NCBI GenBank assembly: GCA_963580455.1
Contig: OY756958.1
Coordinates: forward strand, 28,284,501-28,348,500
Source: Euonymus europaeus
Taxonomy: Eukaryota; Streptophyta; Magnoliopsida; Celastrales; Celastraceae
Direction of reading: 5' to 3'
Length of the DNA stretch: 64,000 bases
Translations under genes and position numbers: made by a program
Notes under the pieces: generated by a model
Database searches by the model: none
What the model was told of the DNA's origin: nothing
Seen by the model: the letters and a program-made list of their open reading frames with translations, nothing else
Shown here: one piece after another, positions 62,897 through 64,000 of the stretch
Layout of the letters: every line of letters begins with the position of its first letter
Numbering within the stretch: position 1 is the first letter of the stretch

Positions 62897-64000
62897 CTGC
62901 TCAAATAGATGATTCACCATTAGACACGAGTTTAAGTATAAGTATTGTGCCACAAAGGTTGCTTCATATGATAACTAGTGTTACACTTTCGGGGCCCTCA
63001 CACCAGGGAACAACCGAAAAAGTGCAAATCTTTTTTTTTTTAGGTTTCATTTCATAACTAACACGTAGAAGAAAAGGAAAAGCTAAATTGTGACATGATT
63101 TCATAGGCAGCGTGTTCAAACAAGAAAATACAATAACTGGTCTGCAGTTTATGGCAAATAATAAAACAGACGATTACATCAATAGACGCTGATTCACATT
63201 TTATCCTTTCTTAGGCGAAGGGAATGATCAATTGTGTAAAACATAACTTTTCATGCTAAGGTCACAAGGGGATGAAAGGAAACAGCATTTGTGGCGCACT
63301 AAGCTTCAACTGCAGGGTCTGAGAATGGAACCTGTCTAAAATTTACTCTGTAAAGTGGGGGCTGTTTTTGTGGTTTAAACCAGTGACACCTACATTTGCA
63401 ACTGTGCCAAAGTTTCAGAATCTAGTCTAAGTTGTTTGACCTCTTTTACAAGTCACAATATACCCTAAGATATGTAATTCCCTCAAAAGCTGCCTATTTG
63501 ATATAGCCCAAGTGGTTATAGTTTGGCTGATTGCAAAGCAGCAGGATTGATAAAAGAGAACCATCGTTAAACCATTGCTACAAAAGCAAATGCCTTGAAA
63601 GGTAAATAGCAATTAATAAAAACCATCATCAAGAAAATGAGGATTTATCGCTTCAGTTTACAATTATTTTTTACTTATCTTGCACGGATTGTACTTTAAA
63701 AGGTGACATTCTACAAAGGTATAATCAAGGCTATCTACATACTTGAGCTTCACTTACTACAAAGAGAGAGAAGCAGCAATTTTTTTTTCCAACCACTGCA
63801 CAAGGCACCACTACCACTATGCAGTCTGATGAAGACAAATGCAGTCTTGCTCTTGCACTAAAAAGATGACAGTTCGAGTTTGGGATGAAAAATAAAAAAT
63901 ACCACTACACCCAAATCCTAGAGAGAAAATGAAGAAAAATCGCCAGTTGACATTTTCAACCCTCAAACAGTAAATGTTTGCCGTGGTTAAAAAAACTCAA
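62897..64000. other. Right edge: probable intron, no gene seen
   Basis: 1.1 kb of AT-rich sequence on both strands with only short, unrecognised open frames. If 62768-62896 is an exon, this is its upstream intron. Confidence 0.4.

Overview
This is a nuclear window from a flowering plant, almost certainly a eudicot. The coding genes are split by many short AT-rich GT-AG introns. The repeats are plant types: a FAR1-type MULE, hAT-like and Tourist-like elements, tRNA-derived SINEs and a LINE tail. The gene set (pheophytinase, a MADS-box AGL15-like factor, serine carboxypeptidase-like, UGT85) is plant-specific. I worked exon models out by hand by carrying reading phase across every splice junction. 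All eight multi-exon models close in frame with protein lengths close to their families.

Layout. 175-3832 (+) is pheophytinase (PPH). A 4.3 kb FAR1-type Mutator-like element (3932-8270) with near-identical 89 bp terminal inverted repeats and a perfect 9 bp target duplication is inserted just past the PPH stop codon. Its transposase gene is broken. 8430-9440 is a UGT85-type glycosyltransferase pseudogene split by a small hAT-like element (8703-9228). 9762-10784 (+) is an intronless membrane-bound sterol/wax acyltransferase. 13017-14462 (+) is an intronless CRINKLY4-related receptor-like cytoplasmic kinase, with palindromic W-boxes and G-boxes upstream. 17000-28460 (-) is a 22-exon SEC31 COPII coat gene with a tandem SINE pair, a 153 bp intron duplication and one GC-AG intron. 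30700-34332 (+) is a small SAM-dependent methyltransferase. 35844-39678 (+) is an AGL15-like MADS-box gene. 40123-41070 (-) is an intronless BPS1/ROH1-like gene. 44683-47188 (+) is a serine carboxypeptidase-like gene. 48141-52777 (+) is an F-box/WD40 gene. 53437-54317 (+) is NAA10, the catalytic subunit of NatA. 57887-60196 (-) is a choline-transporter-like membrane protein. 62768-62896 (-) is probably the last exon of a gene that runs off the right edge.

The genes do not form one pathway; they are independent housekeeping and developmental loci. The order is nevertheless informative. As I recall Arabidopsis loci, PPH, AGL15 and NAA10 are immediate neighbours on chromosome 5 (At5g13780-13800). 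The sterol acyltransferase, kinase, carboxypeptidase and F-box/WD40 genes lie together on chromosome 3 (about At3g51970-52030). Here the two sets are interleaved, which looks like an unfractionated version of a segment that was duplicated and reciprocally thinned in Arabidopsis. The most notable accessory feature is the recently inserted but coding-defective MULE. I found no convincing new multi-gene system.
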